64,000 nt of DNA from Variovorax sp. J2L1-78 (GCF_030317205.1 NZ_JASZYB010000003.1:434001-498000); one strand, 5' to 3'. Shown: positions 1-10,900, counted from the first letter of the stretch. Numbers and translations: made by a program. Notes: a model not told the origin generated them from the letters alone.

Positions 1-1
1 G

Positions 2-520
2 GTCATCGACCACGCGCTACAAGCGTACCCCGGCGAAGGTCGCGCCTGGTCGGTTCGCGGATTCGCCCAACTTTACCTGGGCTCAATCGATCAGGCCGAA
101 GCCGCGTTCGATCGTGCGGTAGAGCTGATGCCACGGCACATCGGGACGTGGCACGGGCTGGGCTGGACGCAGATGCAGCGTGGCGATCTGGGCGCTGCCC
201 GGCGCAGCTTCGAAACCGCCCTGGCTTTGGATCGGAATTTCTCCGACACCCACGGTGGGCTGGCCGTGGTCCTCGCCTTGGAGGGCGCGAGACCCGAAGC
301 GGAGGTGCACGTCGAGCTTGCACTTCGTCTGGACCGCAGGAGTCTGTCCGGTCTCTATGCACAGGCTCTGCTCGACGGCAGGGTGACGGATCAGGGCGAA
401 CTGCGCCGGCTCGCCAAGCGTCTGTTTGGCGACAGACCGGCGCCGTATGGTGGCCGCGTGGTCGACCTCTTGCCCTCACTTGGGGATGGCGAGCCCGGAG
501 GCGTTCCCAAGGCCAGATGA
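2..520 (+). CDS. TPR protein, C-terminal part (5' end outside window)
   Basis: The frame is open from the first bases of the window to a TGA at 518-520, so only the last 172 residues are seen. They form tandem tetratricopeptide repeats of about 34 residues, with the typical pattern G-x-x-x-x-A-x-x-x-F-x-x-A. The motifs WHGLGWTQMQRGDLGAARRS and THGGLAVVLALEGARPEAE closely match the TPR part of the glycosyltransferase gene at 1793 (WRGLGWARLLLRDAEGARRS, THAGLALVLAMQSRKAEAE), so the two are paralogous modules. TPRs mediate protein-protein contacts; the partner is unknown. The lost N-terminus might carry a catalytic domain. Confidence in TPR is high, in role low. Confidence 0.8.
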   Translation, partial: VIDHALQAYPGEGRAWSVRGFAQLYLGSIDQAEAAFDRAVELMPRHIGTWHGLGWTQMQRGDLGAARRSFETALALDRNFSDTHGGLAVVLALEGARPEAEVHVELALRLDRRSLSGLYAQALLDGRVTDQGELRRLAKRLFGDRPAPYGGRVVDLLPSLGDGEPGGVPKAR

Positions 521-534
521 GCTTGGGCGGGAAG

Positions 535-972
535 CTAGCGTGACTGCCCTTTCGCAGGCGCGGCATCGGCCAATAGCAGGTCACCGGCTTCGCGCAAAGC
601 CGCCTCGAGCGCCTTATCGCTTTCCATACGCTGCAGCACGGCGTTGACCATCCGATCGAATCCCTGGTCGTCGAGCCGATCGCGTCCGAAGGCCTGCGTG
701 AGCACGGACTCGAGAAAAAGCCGAAAGGCCTTGCGCTGCCGCTGCGGATCATCGGGGGAAAGGGCACGCACGCGCAGCGCCACCATCTGCTCGATGCTTC
801 GCCCTTCGGTTTTGTCGTGGGGGCGGCGTGGGGTCTCGGGCTTTGCGGTCGCCGAACGCGTATGGCGTAACGCGGCGTCAGCTCTGGTGGTTTGTCCCTT
901 GGCTTGCGCGCTGAACTGCGCGCCGAACTGAGCGCGGATCATCGCTGCGAGCTGCGTGGAGGGATCGATCAT
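535..972 (-). CDS. hypothetical protein, 145 aa
   Basis: I do not recognise a family. The protein is soluble, Ala/Arg rich, without signal peptide or membrane segment. The middle (about residues 40-70) is low-complexity and basic, and the last 75 residues look helical (QRKAFRLFLESVLTQAF, FDRMVNAVLQRMES). It is the second gene after the TPR gene at 1015-1596 on the same strand, 42 bp downstream, so the two are probably co-transcribed. It converges with the TPR protein ending at 520. The conserved neighbourhood suggests a partner or chaperone of the TPR proteins, which is only a guess. Confidence 0.65.
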   Translation of the reverse strand: MIDPSTQLAAMIRAQFGAQFSAQAKGQTTRADAALRHTRSATAKPETPRRPHDKTEGRSIEQMVALRVRALSPDDPQRQRKAFRLFLESVLTQAFGRDRLDDQGFDRMVNAVLQRMESDKALEAALREAGDLLLADAAPAKGQSR

Positions 973-1014
973 CGCTGTCGCCGAGTCATGTACCTGTCGG
1001 TGCGCGCCGGGGCA

Positions 1015-1596
1015 TCAATGACTGCGGCCCTGCTGTTGGTAGTTGGCCAGCAACACGTGGGTGTCGACCCGGGGTGCCTGCGATTCGGCTGTGTCGTCGG
1101 GCACCGCACGCTGCTGCAGTGCTTCGATGGCCGCGATCATCTTCTCGATGTCTCTGGACAGCGGTGCATTCGAGGTGTTGCGCACCAGGCCCTGGCGATA
1201 GTGATGCAGGGCTGCATCGAAGGCGTCGCGCGCCAGCGCGTCGAAACCCTGCACGAAATGCGGCAGCGGATCGCTCTCCGGGAGGTCCAGCAAGGGCTGC
1301 CACGTCAGCAGGGCGATCGCGGCGCGGCCTGCGGTGAACTGCACCAGGCCGAGCTGATAGCGGGCCATCGGGAAGTCCGGTGCGAGCCGCGCAGCGTTCG
1401 CGAAAGCCGCTTCCGCGTTGGCCATGTCGCCTGCGGCCGCATATTCGGCTCCCAGCAGAAACTGAGGAAGTCCGACGCTCGGGCGCGCCTGGCTTGCCTC
1501 AAGGAAGTACTCGATCGCGCGGGGTACGTCGCCAGCGTTGCTGAACTCCATAGCTTTGACCAACGCATGGTCGTACGCACTTGCATCTGGGGGCAT
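1015..1596 (-). CDS. TPR protein, 193 aa
   Basis: This is a small cytoplasmic-looking protein with about three tetratricopeptide repeats (residues about 10-150; for example FLLGAEYAAAGDMANAEAAF and RYQLGLVQFTAGRAAIALL). An ATG at 1617 exists, but the ATG at 1596 is preceded by GGAGAGAAGGTG, a strong ribosome binding site, so I chose that start. The upstream region (1597-1792) is shared divergently with the TPR-glycosyltransferase gene. It is probably in an operon with the 145-residue gene downstream. It resembles small TPR scaffolds or chaperones; no partner can be named. Confidence 0.75.
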   Translation of the reverse strand: MPPDASAYDHALVKAMEFSNAGDVPRAIEYFLEASQARPSVGLPQFLLGAEYAAAGDMANAEAAFANAARLAPDFPMARYQLGLVQFTAGRAAIALLTWQPLLDLPESDPLPHFVQGFDALARDAFDAALHHYRQGLVRNTSNAPLSRDIEKMIAAIEALQQRAVPDDTAESQAPRVDTHVLLANYQQQGRSH

Positions 1597-1792
1597 CACC
1601 TTCTCTCCGGTTGTCATGCACAGGGCGCCGCCGAGGCGCAGCTGACATTGTCGTGTGGTGGGCGCACGTGCGCCCGCTTTGATGTGAGGCCTAGGGGCAT
1701 TTAAGCCCTACGTTAAACACTCTTGCCCATTGACGGATGTATTGCAGGCCAAGCCGTACCGCTGTGGCTGCGGCGGGCGAAAGAGGAAATCC

Positions 1793-3712
1793 ATGAAGCC
1801 GCACGCTGACGTCGACACCTCGGGGAATGAATTTGCCATCGCCCTGGGCGCCGGCGATTGGCGTCGTGCCGCAGCCCTGATCGAAGCCGCCCGATCGCAG
1901 GGGGCGTGGTCCGCCCCATGGGCCTTGCGCGAGACCGATTGGTACATGGCCCAACAGCGCTGGGATGAGGCGACAACCCTTCTCAAAGACCTGCTGTCTC
2001 GCCAACCCGAGTCCGAGTCGTATGAACTGGCCGTGCGCCACAACCTCGCATCCGCCGCACTGGCCCAGCGAGATGCGGCAGCCGCCGTGGCGTGGCTGTC
2101 GCCTTTTCTCGAGAAGCAGGGCGTGGCAGGGAATCTTCCTGCCGGTTTCGAAGCGACCCGCGTGCTCTGGGTCCGAAGCCTTCATCAATGGGGAGATCTT
2201 CCGCGCCTGATGCGTAGCGTCCTGCAACTCGAAGCTGCAGGCCAACTCGGCCCTGTTCTGGCAGGTACGGCCAGCCTGGCCGCCTGGGACATGGGCGATA
2301 TGGAAGCGGCCCGCCGGTGGTGCGAGATGGCAAGCACCGCTTTGCCCCCAGAGGCACGTCCCCTGGAATCGCTCGCCACCGAAGCGTTGCTGATGCTGTC
2401 GGAGGGACATGGCGAAGAGGCAAGGACCATCGCGCGGGACATGGCGATCCGTTGGCCTCGAGAGGCGAGGGCATTCATCGTGCTCGGCTTCGCGGAACTG
2501 TCCCTCGGGGATGCCGGCACGGCTGCGCGCACCTTCGAGGCGGCCGCATCGGTAGACCGGCGCGCCGCGCAGGCATGGCGCGGGTTGGGATGGGCCCGTC
2601 TGCTGCTGAGAGATGCCGAAGGCGCAAGGAGAAGTCTTCTGACCGCTCGATCGCTCGATGCGTCGCACGCAGAAACCCACGCTGGCCTTGCGCTGGTGCT
2701 TGCCATGCAAAGTCGCAAAGCGGAGGCCGAGCAGTCCCTGGCTGAAAGCCAGCGGCTGGCGCCGGCGAACGCCTCGGCCCGACATGCTGAGAGCGTTTTG
2801 GCCGGTCAGCCGGGGACGCCCCTGGAAATCGGATCCCTCGTTGCGTCGTTGATGGGGACGGGCGGCGCTGGCGACGCTCGGGTTCCGCGCACCGGACCCG
2901 GCAAGCGACAGACCCGTCAGGAGGCGGTGTCGCGTGGGAACGTCGCGCCCCGCCCGCCTGCAGTGCGCCGGTACAAGATCGCCGTCGTGACGCCGACGTT
3001 CAACCGCCCGGAACTGCTCGTCCAGACCTTGCGCTACTTCCTCGCGCAAGACGTTGTCGACTCCGACAACCTGCATTGGTTCGTGCTGGACGACAGTCCG
3101 GTGCCGGGCAGCTTGGCGAGCCTGCAGGACCCCAGGATTCACTATCGGTGTCTTCCCAGCAAGATCTCGCTGGGCAGCAAGAGAAACCAACTCAATGCAA
3201 TGGCGAAGGCGTGGGGCGCCGACTTCATCTGTTCGATGGACGACGACGACTGGTATGGGCCGCAGTATGTGAGCAGCATGGTCGACCTGTTGGTGGCCAA
3301 AGAGGACTGTCTCTTTGCGGGCAGCAGCCAAGACTATTACTACCATGTTGCCAGCGGCAAGGTGCTGCGGGTTGGCGCTTCAGGGCCGGGTCATAGCTGC
3401 AATGGGGTGCTGTGTTATCGGGTGGCCGCGCTCGAGGGCCGGAAGTACGACGAGGGAAGGAATTTTGGCGAGGAGCCGTCCTTTCTGCGCGGCGCGTTTG
3501 TGGCGCAGCATCCGGATATCCAGCGGGTTCACCTGGCGCTCGCTCACGCGCAGAACACAGTGGACAAGGATCCGATCTACTTGGCACCGGCGTGCCACAC
3601 CGACCTGGAACTCTCGCGCTTTCCAATGCGGACCGAAGATCGGCTTTTCTACCTTTCGCTGACCGAACGACGGAATGAGGAGGCAAGGGCGCGGGAACCG
3701 TTCGTTGCTTGA
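1793..3712 (+). CDS. TPR-glycosyltransferase family 2 fusion, 639 aa
   Basis: Residues about 1-340 are TPR-like helical repeats. After a low-complexity linker (about 340-390), a GT-A type glycosyltransferase 2 domain begins with KIAVVTPTFNRPELL (about 394). Its nucleotide-sugar/metal site is seen as SMDDDDWYGPQYV (about 481), preceded by the SLGSKRNQLN segment usual in this family. It should transfer a sugar from a nucleotide-sugar donor; the acceptor is unknown, and the TPR half may present a protein acceptor as in O-GlcNAc transferase-like enzymes (inference). The start at 1793 has AAGAGGAAAT upstream; an in-frame ATG at 1730 lacks a good site. Its 3' end lies 39 bp from the duplicated Rhs fragment. 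Confidence 0.85.
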   Translation: MKPHADVDTSGNEFAIALGAGDWRRAAALIEAARSQGAWSAPWALRETDWYMAQQRWDEATTLLKDLLSRQPESESYELAVRHNLASAALAQRDAAAAVAWLSPFLEKQGVAGNLPAGFEATRVLWVRSLHQWGDLPRLMRSVLQLEAAGQLGPVLAGTASLAAWDMGDMEAARRWCEMASTALPPEARPLESLATEALLMLSEGHGEEARTIARDMAIRWPREARAFIVLGFAELSLGDAGTAARTFEAAASVDRRAAQAWRGLGWARLLLRDAEGARRSLLTARSLDASHAETHAGLALVLAMQSRKAEAEQSLAESQRLAPANASARHAESVLAGQPGTPLEIGSLVASLMGTGGAGDARVPRTGPGKRQTRQEAVSRGNVAPRPPAVRRYKIAVVTPTFNRPELLVQTLRYFLAQDVVDSDNLHWFVLDDSPVPGSLASLQDPRIHYRCLPSKISLGSKRNQLNAMAKAWGADFICSMDDDDWYGPQYVSSMVDLLVAKEDCLFAGSSQDYYYHVASGKVLRVGASGPGHSCNGVLCYRVAALEGRKYDEGRNFGEEPSFLRGAFVAQHPDIQRVHLALAHAQNTVDKDPIYLAPACHTDLELSRFPMRTEDRLFYLSLTERRNEEARAREPFVA

Positions 3713-3751
3713 GGTCGGGCAGGCGCATTCCGGTATTGGCAGTGCGCTCAC

Positions 3752-4395
3752 GGTGCCCAGCGTGACGTCCTGGATGCCGGTCAACTCGCCACCGTTGCCG
3801 TACGACCAGATCGTCTGGCCCGGGTTGTTGTGGTTGTTGGTGCCGTAGGTCGAGGTCTGGCGGTAGCCCTCGGCACGGTCGTAGGCGTTGGCGTAGTTGG
3901 TCACGCTCACGCCATTGCCACCGCTGTAGTCGAAGACGGTGTAGCCCTGCAGGTTGCCCGCGGCGTCGTAGCCGCCCGCGCCACCCACGCCCGGGGCTGC
4001 ACCGCCGCCCAGTGCCTCGTACACCGCGGTGTACTTGATCGCATGGTCGCTCTTGTACACGTCCTGGCGCAGGATCTGTCCGTTGTCGTTGTAGCGGTTG
4101 ACGCGCGTTTCGCTGCCGCTGCCCGCCAGCGCCTGTCCCTGCCAGTTGGTGCCGTTGAGGGCGTTGATATAGCCCTGGGGCAGGCCGCCGGCCGGACCGG
4201 TCTGCACCACACGGCTGGCCGCATCGTAGAAGCGGGCGTCGGTCTGCACGCCGTCGCGCACCACGCTGGTCATGCGACGCATGCTGTCGTAGCTGTACTG
4301 CTCGGTGGTGTAGCCCACGCTGGTGTGGTACGTCGCGGGGACGTCGTAGTACATCGCCACGCCGCTCTCGTCCAGGCCGATGAAGTAGCTCTGGC
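3752..4395 (-). pseudogene. orphan copy of an Rhs shell segment, 644 bp
   Basis: This stretch matches 7376-8019 of the large Rhs gene base for base without gaps, with two substitutions noticed by eye near its left end (pairing with 7434 and 7442). Read on the minus strand it encodes YD-repeat sequence from the IGLDESG region to QDVTLGT. It has no start, no C-terminal tip and no stop of its own: beyond 3752 the frame runs antisense into the glycosyltransferase gene. Beyond 4395 it joins the remnant of an unrelated plus-strand gene. It is therefore a displaced, non-functional piece, or a recombination reserve such as occurs downstream of rhs genes. Confidence 0.85.
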
Positions 4396-4546
4396 TGTGT
4401 TGATCGGGCAGCCGGTGAAGGCCGCCCCCGCCAAGCGCGGTCGTTCACCGAAGTGGCAGCAGCAGATGGAAGCCATCGCGCAGTTGCCCAAGGCCAAGCA
4501 ACGCTTCGTCAGTGAGATGCTGGAGACGGTGCTGGCCAAGGGCTGA
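4396..4546 (+). pseudogene. 3' remnant of an XRE-type regulator gene
   Basis: An open frame ends at TGA 4544-4546 and encodes, after the Rhs junction, about 49 residues including AKRGRSPKWQQQM and QLPKAKQRFVSEMLETVL. From memory this is the tail of small helix-turn-helix (XRE) regulators of proteobacteria, downstream of the DNA-binding part. The DNA-binding domain and start are missing, replaced by the Rhs fragment, so the gene is cut. A rho-independent terminator follows, as expected for a real gene end. Family assignment rests on the tail only. Confidence 0.5.
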
Positions 4547-4570
4547 CGAACGCAGCACCCACAACGACGA

Positions 4571-4617
4571 AGCCCTCACGAACCTCAGCCATGCGGCTGG
4601 GTGGTGGGGGCTTTTTT
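4571..4617 (+). terminator. rho-independent terminator after the regulator remnant
   Basis: AGCCC at the left pairs with GGGCT at the right, with a GC-rich imperfect stem between (CAGCC...GGCTG at the tip), followed directly by TTTTTT. Orientation fits the plus-strand regulator remnant ending at 4546. Confidence 0.7.
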
Positions 4618-4648
4618 GTTTTAGCAGCTATTTAAGACTGCATGAACA

Positions 4649-4945
4649 TCAGGCCTCGCTCGGAGCACGTTGCCATTCCGAGTCCTTCGATTTGCGCCAA
4701 GCTCGCCACCCCAGAGGCAAATCTGCAAGCTCTGATAACGAATCATCAAGGTCGAGGGCGCTCTCCAATCGAATCACCATGGCATCAGATTCTTTAGCTT
4801 CAGTCGATGAACCATGGAATTGCCATGCACCATCATCGGCATCATGGAAGGCATAAGCAATCCAATCCATTCGCTCAACCACCCTACGAGTCGTGTAGAC
4901 CACGGCACTCGGAGAATCTGCAAATTTCCATTCACGCATCGTCAT
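4649..4945 (-). CDS. probable immunity protein to the Rhs toxin, 98 aa
   Basis: This small acidic protein starts three bases after the stop of the giant Rhs gene, the standard place of the cognate immunity gene. It carries the pattern DDGAWQFHG followed by ELADLPLGWRAWR, which I recall from small immunity-type proteins next to polymorphic toxins. There is no signal peptide, so it acts in the cytoplasm, fitting a nuclease tip. Three starts are possible (GTG 4948, ATG 4945, ATG 4939); AATAGGTG suits 4939 or 4945. It should bind and block the HNH-like tip; this is inferred from position and family resemblance. The GC content is visibly lower than in neighbouring genes. Confidence 0.75.
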   Translation of the reverse strand: MTMREWKFADSPSAVVYTTRRVVERMDWIAYAFHDADDGAWQFHGSSTEAKESDAMVIRLESALDLDDSLSELADLPLGWRAWRKSKDSEWQRAPSEA

Positions 4946-4948
4946 CAC

Positions 4949-7900
4949 CTATTTGTTCGATTTGGCTCTATTTTGCTCACTTGTAAGCACGGCGGCATTG
5001 CTATAGCTATTGGTTCCAGGGGACACATTGGGATCCGCTGGTTTGCGAGGAATCTTGTGATCAAACTGAGCGGCGTTTCTTGGTGTAGAAACCCCTGACT
5101 GGCTTTTTGGACTGTTTAGTGCCACGGCTCCGTCTTCGTCCGAACGGAACAATCCATCGTTGATGCGGGTATTTTGCTCTGCAATTTTGCGCTTCTGTGC
5201 TGCCGTAAAGGGCTTATCCACCCCAACGCGTGGTCCGTCCTTTAAGAGCGCGCCATAGTCAATAGGCCCCTTCCAAGGCGGGAGTTGTGGCCCGATCAAC
5301 TCTGGTGACGGTCCGACAAGCTCGGCATTGGGTTGAACATTGCCACCGATTTTCACAGCGCCAACACTGTTCTTTCGCCCCGCCATGCCCATGACGTTGC
5401 CGAGCCCGTTCCCGATGCCTTGCCCGATCCCGCGCCCAGCCGCCAATCCCACATCCGCATGCGCCCCTGCCGCACCGGCAACGCCAGCCATCTCGTCGAA
5501 GATCCCTCGATTCGTGTTGCCAGCTGCAATATCCAGCTGCGCCCCCTTGGTCCACAGCCCGTTGTAGAAGCTGTCACGCGTGAAGTTGGAGCCCTGGATC
5601 GCCTTGTACTCCGCAGCGAACCCCTTCCACTGCGTCGCACTGAAGTCCGAAGCCTGTTGGTTCGAATAACCCACCAACTGCATTTCCCGCGAAGGATAGT
5701 TCGACAGCCTTCTTGCCTCGTTTGGCGAGTCGTTGCCTAACGGCTCCCAATGCCCCGCAGCAAAGGAGCCATCGACCATATCGGGTCGGACCCATCGGTC
5801 CGGGAAAGGCGCCAATGGCGTGCCGGCTGCACGACCTTCGTTGCTCATCACCCCGCTGCTGTATGCCGTGGCATCTTGCGCAGCAAGAGCTTGAGCACGC
5901 GCCAGGTTTTCAGCCCGCATCGAAACGACTTCAGCATCCGTAAAAGCAGGTGACTCATCAGCCACCCCGTTGATCTCCGCTCTGTATGTGCCGTCCGGTT
6001 GGCGCAGCGACTCGACCGAGCCAGGATTGATGCCTCCTCCGCCCGCATCCGTCATCACGCCCGAGCGCAGCACCCTCGATGCATCAGCGTAGAGGGTTCC
6101 ACCGCCGCCATAGCTCCGACCACCCGAGCCGAGATCGGCAAGCAACTGATCTGCCGTGGTGGCCGACATGTCCGGGCTGAAGGAGCCCGTGCTCTGCGGC
6201 AGATTGGTCGAGACGCCGCTCCACCCGCCATTCAGAGCGATGAGGCCACCCAGCGGGTCCTCGCTCGCGTAGCTGCCCGAGCCCTGCCCATTGGCCGCAG
6301 CGATGGAGTCTCCCAATGCATTGCCAAAGGCATCGACCGCGACCTGCGTCACACTCACACGGCCCCCTCGCAGTACGGCAGTGGTTGCTCCGGCTGCGAG
6401 TCCGCTTCCAGCGCGCACTGCGAAGTCGCCCACTGGCGTGCCACCCCAGGCTGCATTGAGTTCCCCACCCACGGCCTTGCCGACACCCGCACCAACAGCG
6501 CTCGCGACCACGCTCTTCCAGTTGAAGCTGCTTTGCAGCCCCGTGGCAACGGCGACGCCCTGCGTTAGCGCGCTGCCTATGGCACCGCGTATCGCTGCAT
6601 CCGCGATTACATTTCCGGTCGGCGCGAAGCCGCCCATCCCCGCGCCGACAGCGCCACCAACCGCAGAGAGCGCTACCTGCTTCCAGCTGAACCCGTCCTG
6701 TGCACCGATCGCATTACCCACGACCTGGCTTGCGACAGAACCGGCTGCTCCGGATGCCGCACCCCCCGCAACGGCTGCTGCGCCAGTCATCTGATCAACG
6801 CCGATGTAGTAGCCCGTGTAGACGGTGACCACCACCGCGACGACCACCATGATGATCTGCGCAAACCCACCGCACCCACCCTCATCCTGTTCCGGAACCG
6901 GCAGGTTGGGGCTGGTGTCCCCGACGATGCGCGTCGGGTCATAGGGCTTGAACGTCCCCGACGCGTTGGCCGAGCCCACGCGTGCCGGGATTGTCAGCAC
7001 CTGGCCGGCCTTCAGGTCGGCGTTGCTGCCCAGGCCATTGGCATCGGCGATCAGGTACCACAGGCTCTCGTCGCCATAGGCGCCGCGTGCGATGCCCTGG
7101 AGTGTGTCGCCGGCGGACACCGCATAGGTGCCCGGGCTCGCGCTCGGGTAGTTGCCGTCGATGGGCCTGTAGCCGAAATTGAATTCGGCCGTGGTCTTGA
7201 AATTGGGCCGGGCCGGCGTCCCGCCGGATGCCGAGATGGTCGGGTTGTCCTCGTCGCGGATCTGCCCATAGCGGCCCAGCACCTCGCCGTTGACCACCAG
7301 TTGGTACTGGCCCTCGCCATTCTGCTGCGCGTAGACCGTGGTGCCGGCCATGTCGCTCACGAAGGTGCGGTTCATGGTGCCCAGCGTGACGTCCTGGATG
7401 CCGGTCAACTCGCCACCGTTGCCGTATGACCAGATCGTCTGACCCGGGTTGTTGTGGTTGTTGGTGCCGTAGGTCGAGGTCTGGCGGTAGCCCTCGGCAC
7501 GGTCGTAGGCGTTGGCGTAGTTGGTCACGCTCACGCCATTGCCACCGCTGTAGTCGAAGACGGTGTAGCCCTGCAGGTTGCCCGCGGCGTCGTAGCCGCC
7601 CGCGCCACCCACGCCCGGGGCTGCACCGCCGCCCAGTGCCTCGTACACCGCGGTGTACTTGATCGCATGGTCGCTCTTGTACACGTCCTGGCGCAGGATC
7701 TGTCCGTTGTCGTTGTAGCGGTTGACGCGCGTTTCGCTGCCGCTGCCCGCCAGCGCCTGTCCCTGCCAGTTGGTGCCGTTGAGGGCGTTGATATAGCCCT
7801 GGGGCAGGCCGCCGGCCGGACCGGTCTGCACCACACGGCTGGCCGCATCGTAGAAGCGGGCGTCGGTCTGCACGCCGTCGCGCACCACGCTGGTCATGCG

Positions 7901-10900
7901 ACGCATGCTGTCGTAGCTGTACTGCTCGGTGGTGTAGCCCACGCTGGTGTGGTACGTCGCGGGGACGTCGTAGTACATCGCCACGCCGCTCTCGTCCAGG
8001 CCGATGAAGTAGCTCTGGCCGTCCACGGTGGTCACACGGTTGCCCCACCACGTATCCTGGGTACGGTTGCCGTTCTTGTCGTACTGGATCAGGTGGCCTT
8101 GTTGGCCGATGTTGCCCGCCGCGTCGACGGCGTCGACCACGGTCTGGCGGTTCATCGCGTCGTACTGGTAGTACAGGTTGCTGTCGAGGCTTGCGTCCTG
8201 CGTCAACACATGGGTGTTGATGTGCGTGCGGTTGCCGACCTTGTCGTACTCGATGTTGATGTAGGCGCGCCCGTCGGCCACCCACCGCATGCGACCCAGT
8301 GCGTCGTAGGCGATGTGGTTGTCCTTGTACACCGTACCTTGTGCGAACCATTCCCGGATGCGATTGCCCGCCTTGTCGTACTCATAGCGCTCCAGTTGGC
8401 CGGTATTGCCATCGAAAATGCGGCTCACGTACCCTTCGCTCGTGTACTGGTAGTGGCGATTGGTGCCGCTGTCGTAGTTGAGCTTGCCGGCGTTGTCGTA
8501 GGTGTAGCCATATTGACGGCCGCCAAAGTCGCTGTGGGCCATGAGACTACCGAAGTAGCTGTAGCTCCAGGTCGCCATGTAGCCATTTCCGTCGACCTCG
8601 GCGATCTTGCGGCCCTGCGCATCGTACGCAGCCTGGGTGCTCTGGCCCATGGGCTGGATCGTGCGAACCACGTGGCCGCCCAGGTCGTACACATAGCGGA
8701 TCTTTTCACCGTCGCCGTTGGTCTGGCTGAGCTTGCGGCCGGCTTGGTCCCATTCGTTGCGCTCGACGATCTGACCGTTCGTGACGAACTGCGCCCAGTT
8801 CGTCGCGGTGTTGACGGTGAAGATGTTGACGCTGCCGTAGCGCGTCTCGAGCAGGCGCCCCACGTTGTCGTAGGTGAAGCCCGTGGCGTTGTCCATGGCG
8901 TCGACGGTGACCACCTTGTCGCCGAAGGCGTTGTAGCCGTGCCGAATCACCCCGGTGTCGGCGTTGTGCTCCTCGACGAGATTGCCGCCCTGGTCGTAGA
9001 CGCGACCTTGAACATGACCGTTGGCGTCCCTGACGGCGATTTGCCGACCCATGGCGTCGTAGCTGATCTGCGTGACGGGTGCATTGGCGCTGGCGTTGCC
9101 GTCGGCATCCGGCTGCTTCTGTTCGATGAGCTGGTTGTTGGCGTTGTAGCGATAGGTGGTGACCCAGCTGGCAGAACGCGGATCGCTGATCGCCAGGGCG
9201 TTGCCCCATCGGTCGACGTTCCGATTGATGACGGGCCGCGGCGATTGGCCGTATCCATCGATCCAGGGCGACTGGTTGGCCGGCGCGCCGGCGGTGCCGG
9301 TGCCGCTGATCATCGATGAGCCCGCGGCCGTCGTGTTGCTGGACGCGAAGCTGGGGCCCGCCGCTGGGATGGTGTGGCTCGGCGTATAGGGCGGCGTCGT
9401 GTCCACGCTCGACGGGGCGGTGGGGGCCCCGGGCACCCACACGTCCACGACCTGCCACTGTCGCTGGATGACCACGTAGGGCGTTGCCACGACCACCCCG
9501 TTGACCATGCTGTAGCCCTGGCCGTAGATCGGGTTGTTCGACTCGTCCTGGCCGACAACCACGGGGGCGCCGTAGACAGGATCACCCGGTGTCGAACTGA
9601 TGATGAACTGGTTCGGATCCGCCGGCGTGACCAGGGTGCGAACCTGAACTTGAACCGTCTGCTGCTGGTACTGAGTTTCGTACCGGGTCACATAAATGGG
9701 ATTGCCTGATTCGTCGAGAGCCTGGACCGGGTTCGTTCCGACCTGAACCTGGTAGGTGTAGGTTTCCTCGTGGTATCGGGTTTCGTACACCGGCTGATAG
9801 CCGGTGATGATGGGCTGGGACACCGCGACCTGGACAGGATAGGTCTCGGTCGCCCAGCCGGTATGGGCATAAACCCAGTCGTACACCGTGCGATAGTGCG
9901 TCTCGTAGGCCGTCGTGTAGATGACGTTGCCGGCTTCGTCCAAGGCTGGAACCCACTGACCCGATTCGTTCTGCACCATGACGGGCGGCCCCTGCACGGC
10001 CACGGTGTAGGCCTCGGTGCGGGGTACCTGAACCCACGTGTAAACGGGGACCGTCCGCTGCTCGTAGTGCGTCTCGTAGATCGTCTGGTACTGGATGTTG
10101 CCGGCTTCGTCCGTGGCGTAGATTGGTGCCGTTCCGACCTGGACCAGCGTACCCACGGTACGCGTACCGGTGCGCGTCTCGAACACCGGCGTGGTGATGA
10201 TGTTGCCGGCTTCGTCGCGTGCCCAAACAGGGTCTTGCCCCACCACGACTTGCACCGGAACGGTTTGGGTGACCTGTTCGGTGTGGTAGGTGTAGTAGGG
10301 GATCGCCCGTACGGGTCCGTAGACCGGCCCAGACGATTCGTCCCCGGCAGAGATCAGGTCGCGCCCATAGCCTTGCCCGAAGATCGGGTTGCCGAACGGA
10401 TCCTGCCCAACGACGACCGGAGGGCCATAGGTGACGCCACCCCCCGTGTAGCCGACGATGTAGCCGGAGGGGTCCGCGGGCGTGATCGTGACAGGCACAT
10501 TCACCAACACCTGGGTCGGCGTGTAGTGGCCCGGTGTCGGCGGATTGATGGTCAGCACACCGAGGGCCTGCCCTGTGCGCACTGCGTTGTGATTCTGAGC
10601 GACGATCTCGTAGTCGTAGTTGCCCGGCGGCAATCCGCGCAGGTCAACCTGCTGTTTGCCGAGGCCGAGGCTCGATTCATTGGTACCGAAGAGAACGGTC
10701 TGGACCGGCAAGGTCTGCCAGTCACTGCTGCCTTGCAACCGGTAGCGGAAGGTGACCGTCGAGACGGGGAAGACACCATCGAGCGGCCATTGAACGACCG
10801 GTACGTAGGCCGCTCCACCGATCAGGTTGCCGGACTCGTCCGTCTCATAGATCGGAAAGCCCGATTCGTCAACGCCGGTGACGTTGCCGCCAAGTACCGC

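Noticed and set aside
3380..3751. C-terminal tip of an orphan Rhs fragment read into the glycosyltransferase region
   Set aside because: It is exactly antisense to the glycosyltransferase coding sequence and has no toxin motifs.
7454..9319. Long plus-strand frame of 621 codons inside the Rhs gene
   Set aside because: Shadow frame caused by the repetitive, GC-rich YD codons; Val/Ala/His-rich with no domain. Several similar frames (12362-14164, 17285-19768) were rejected for the same reason.
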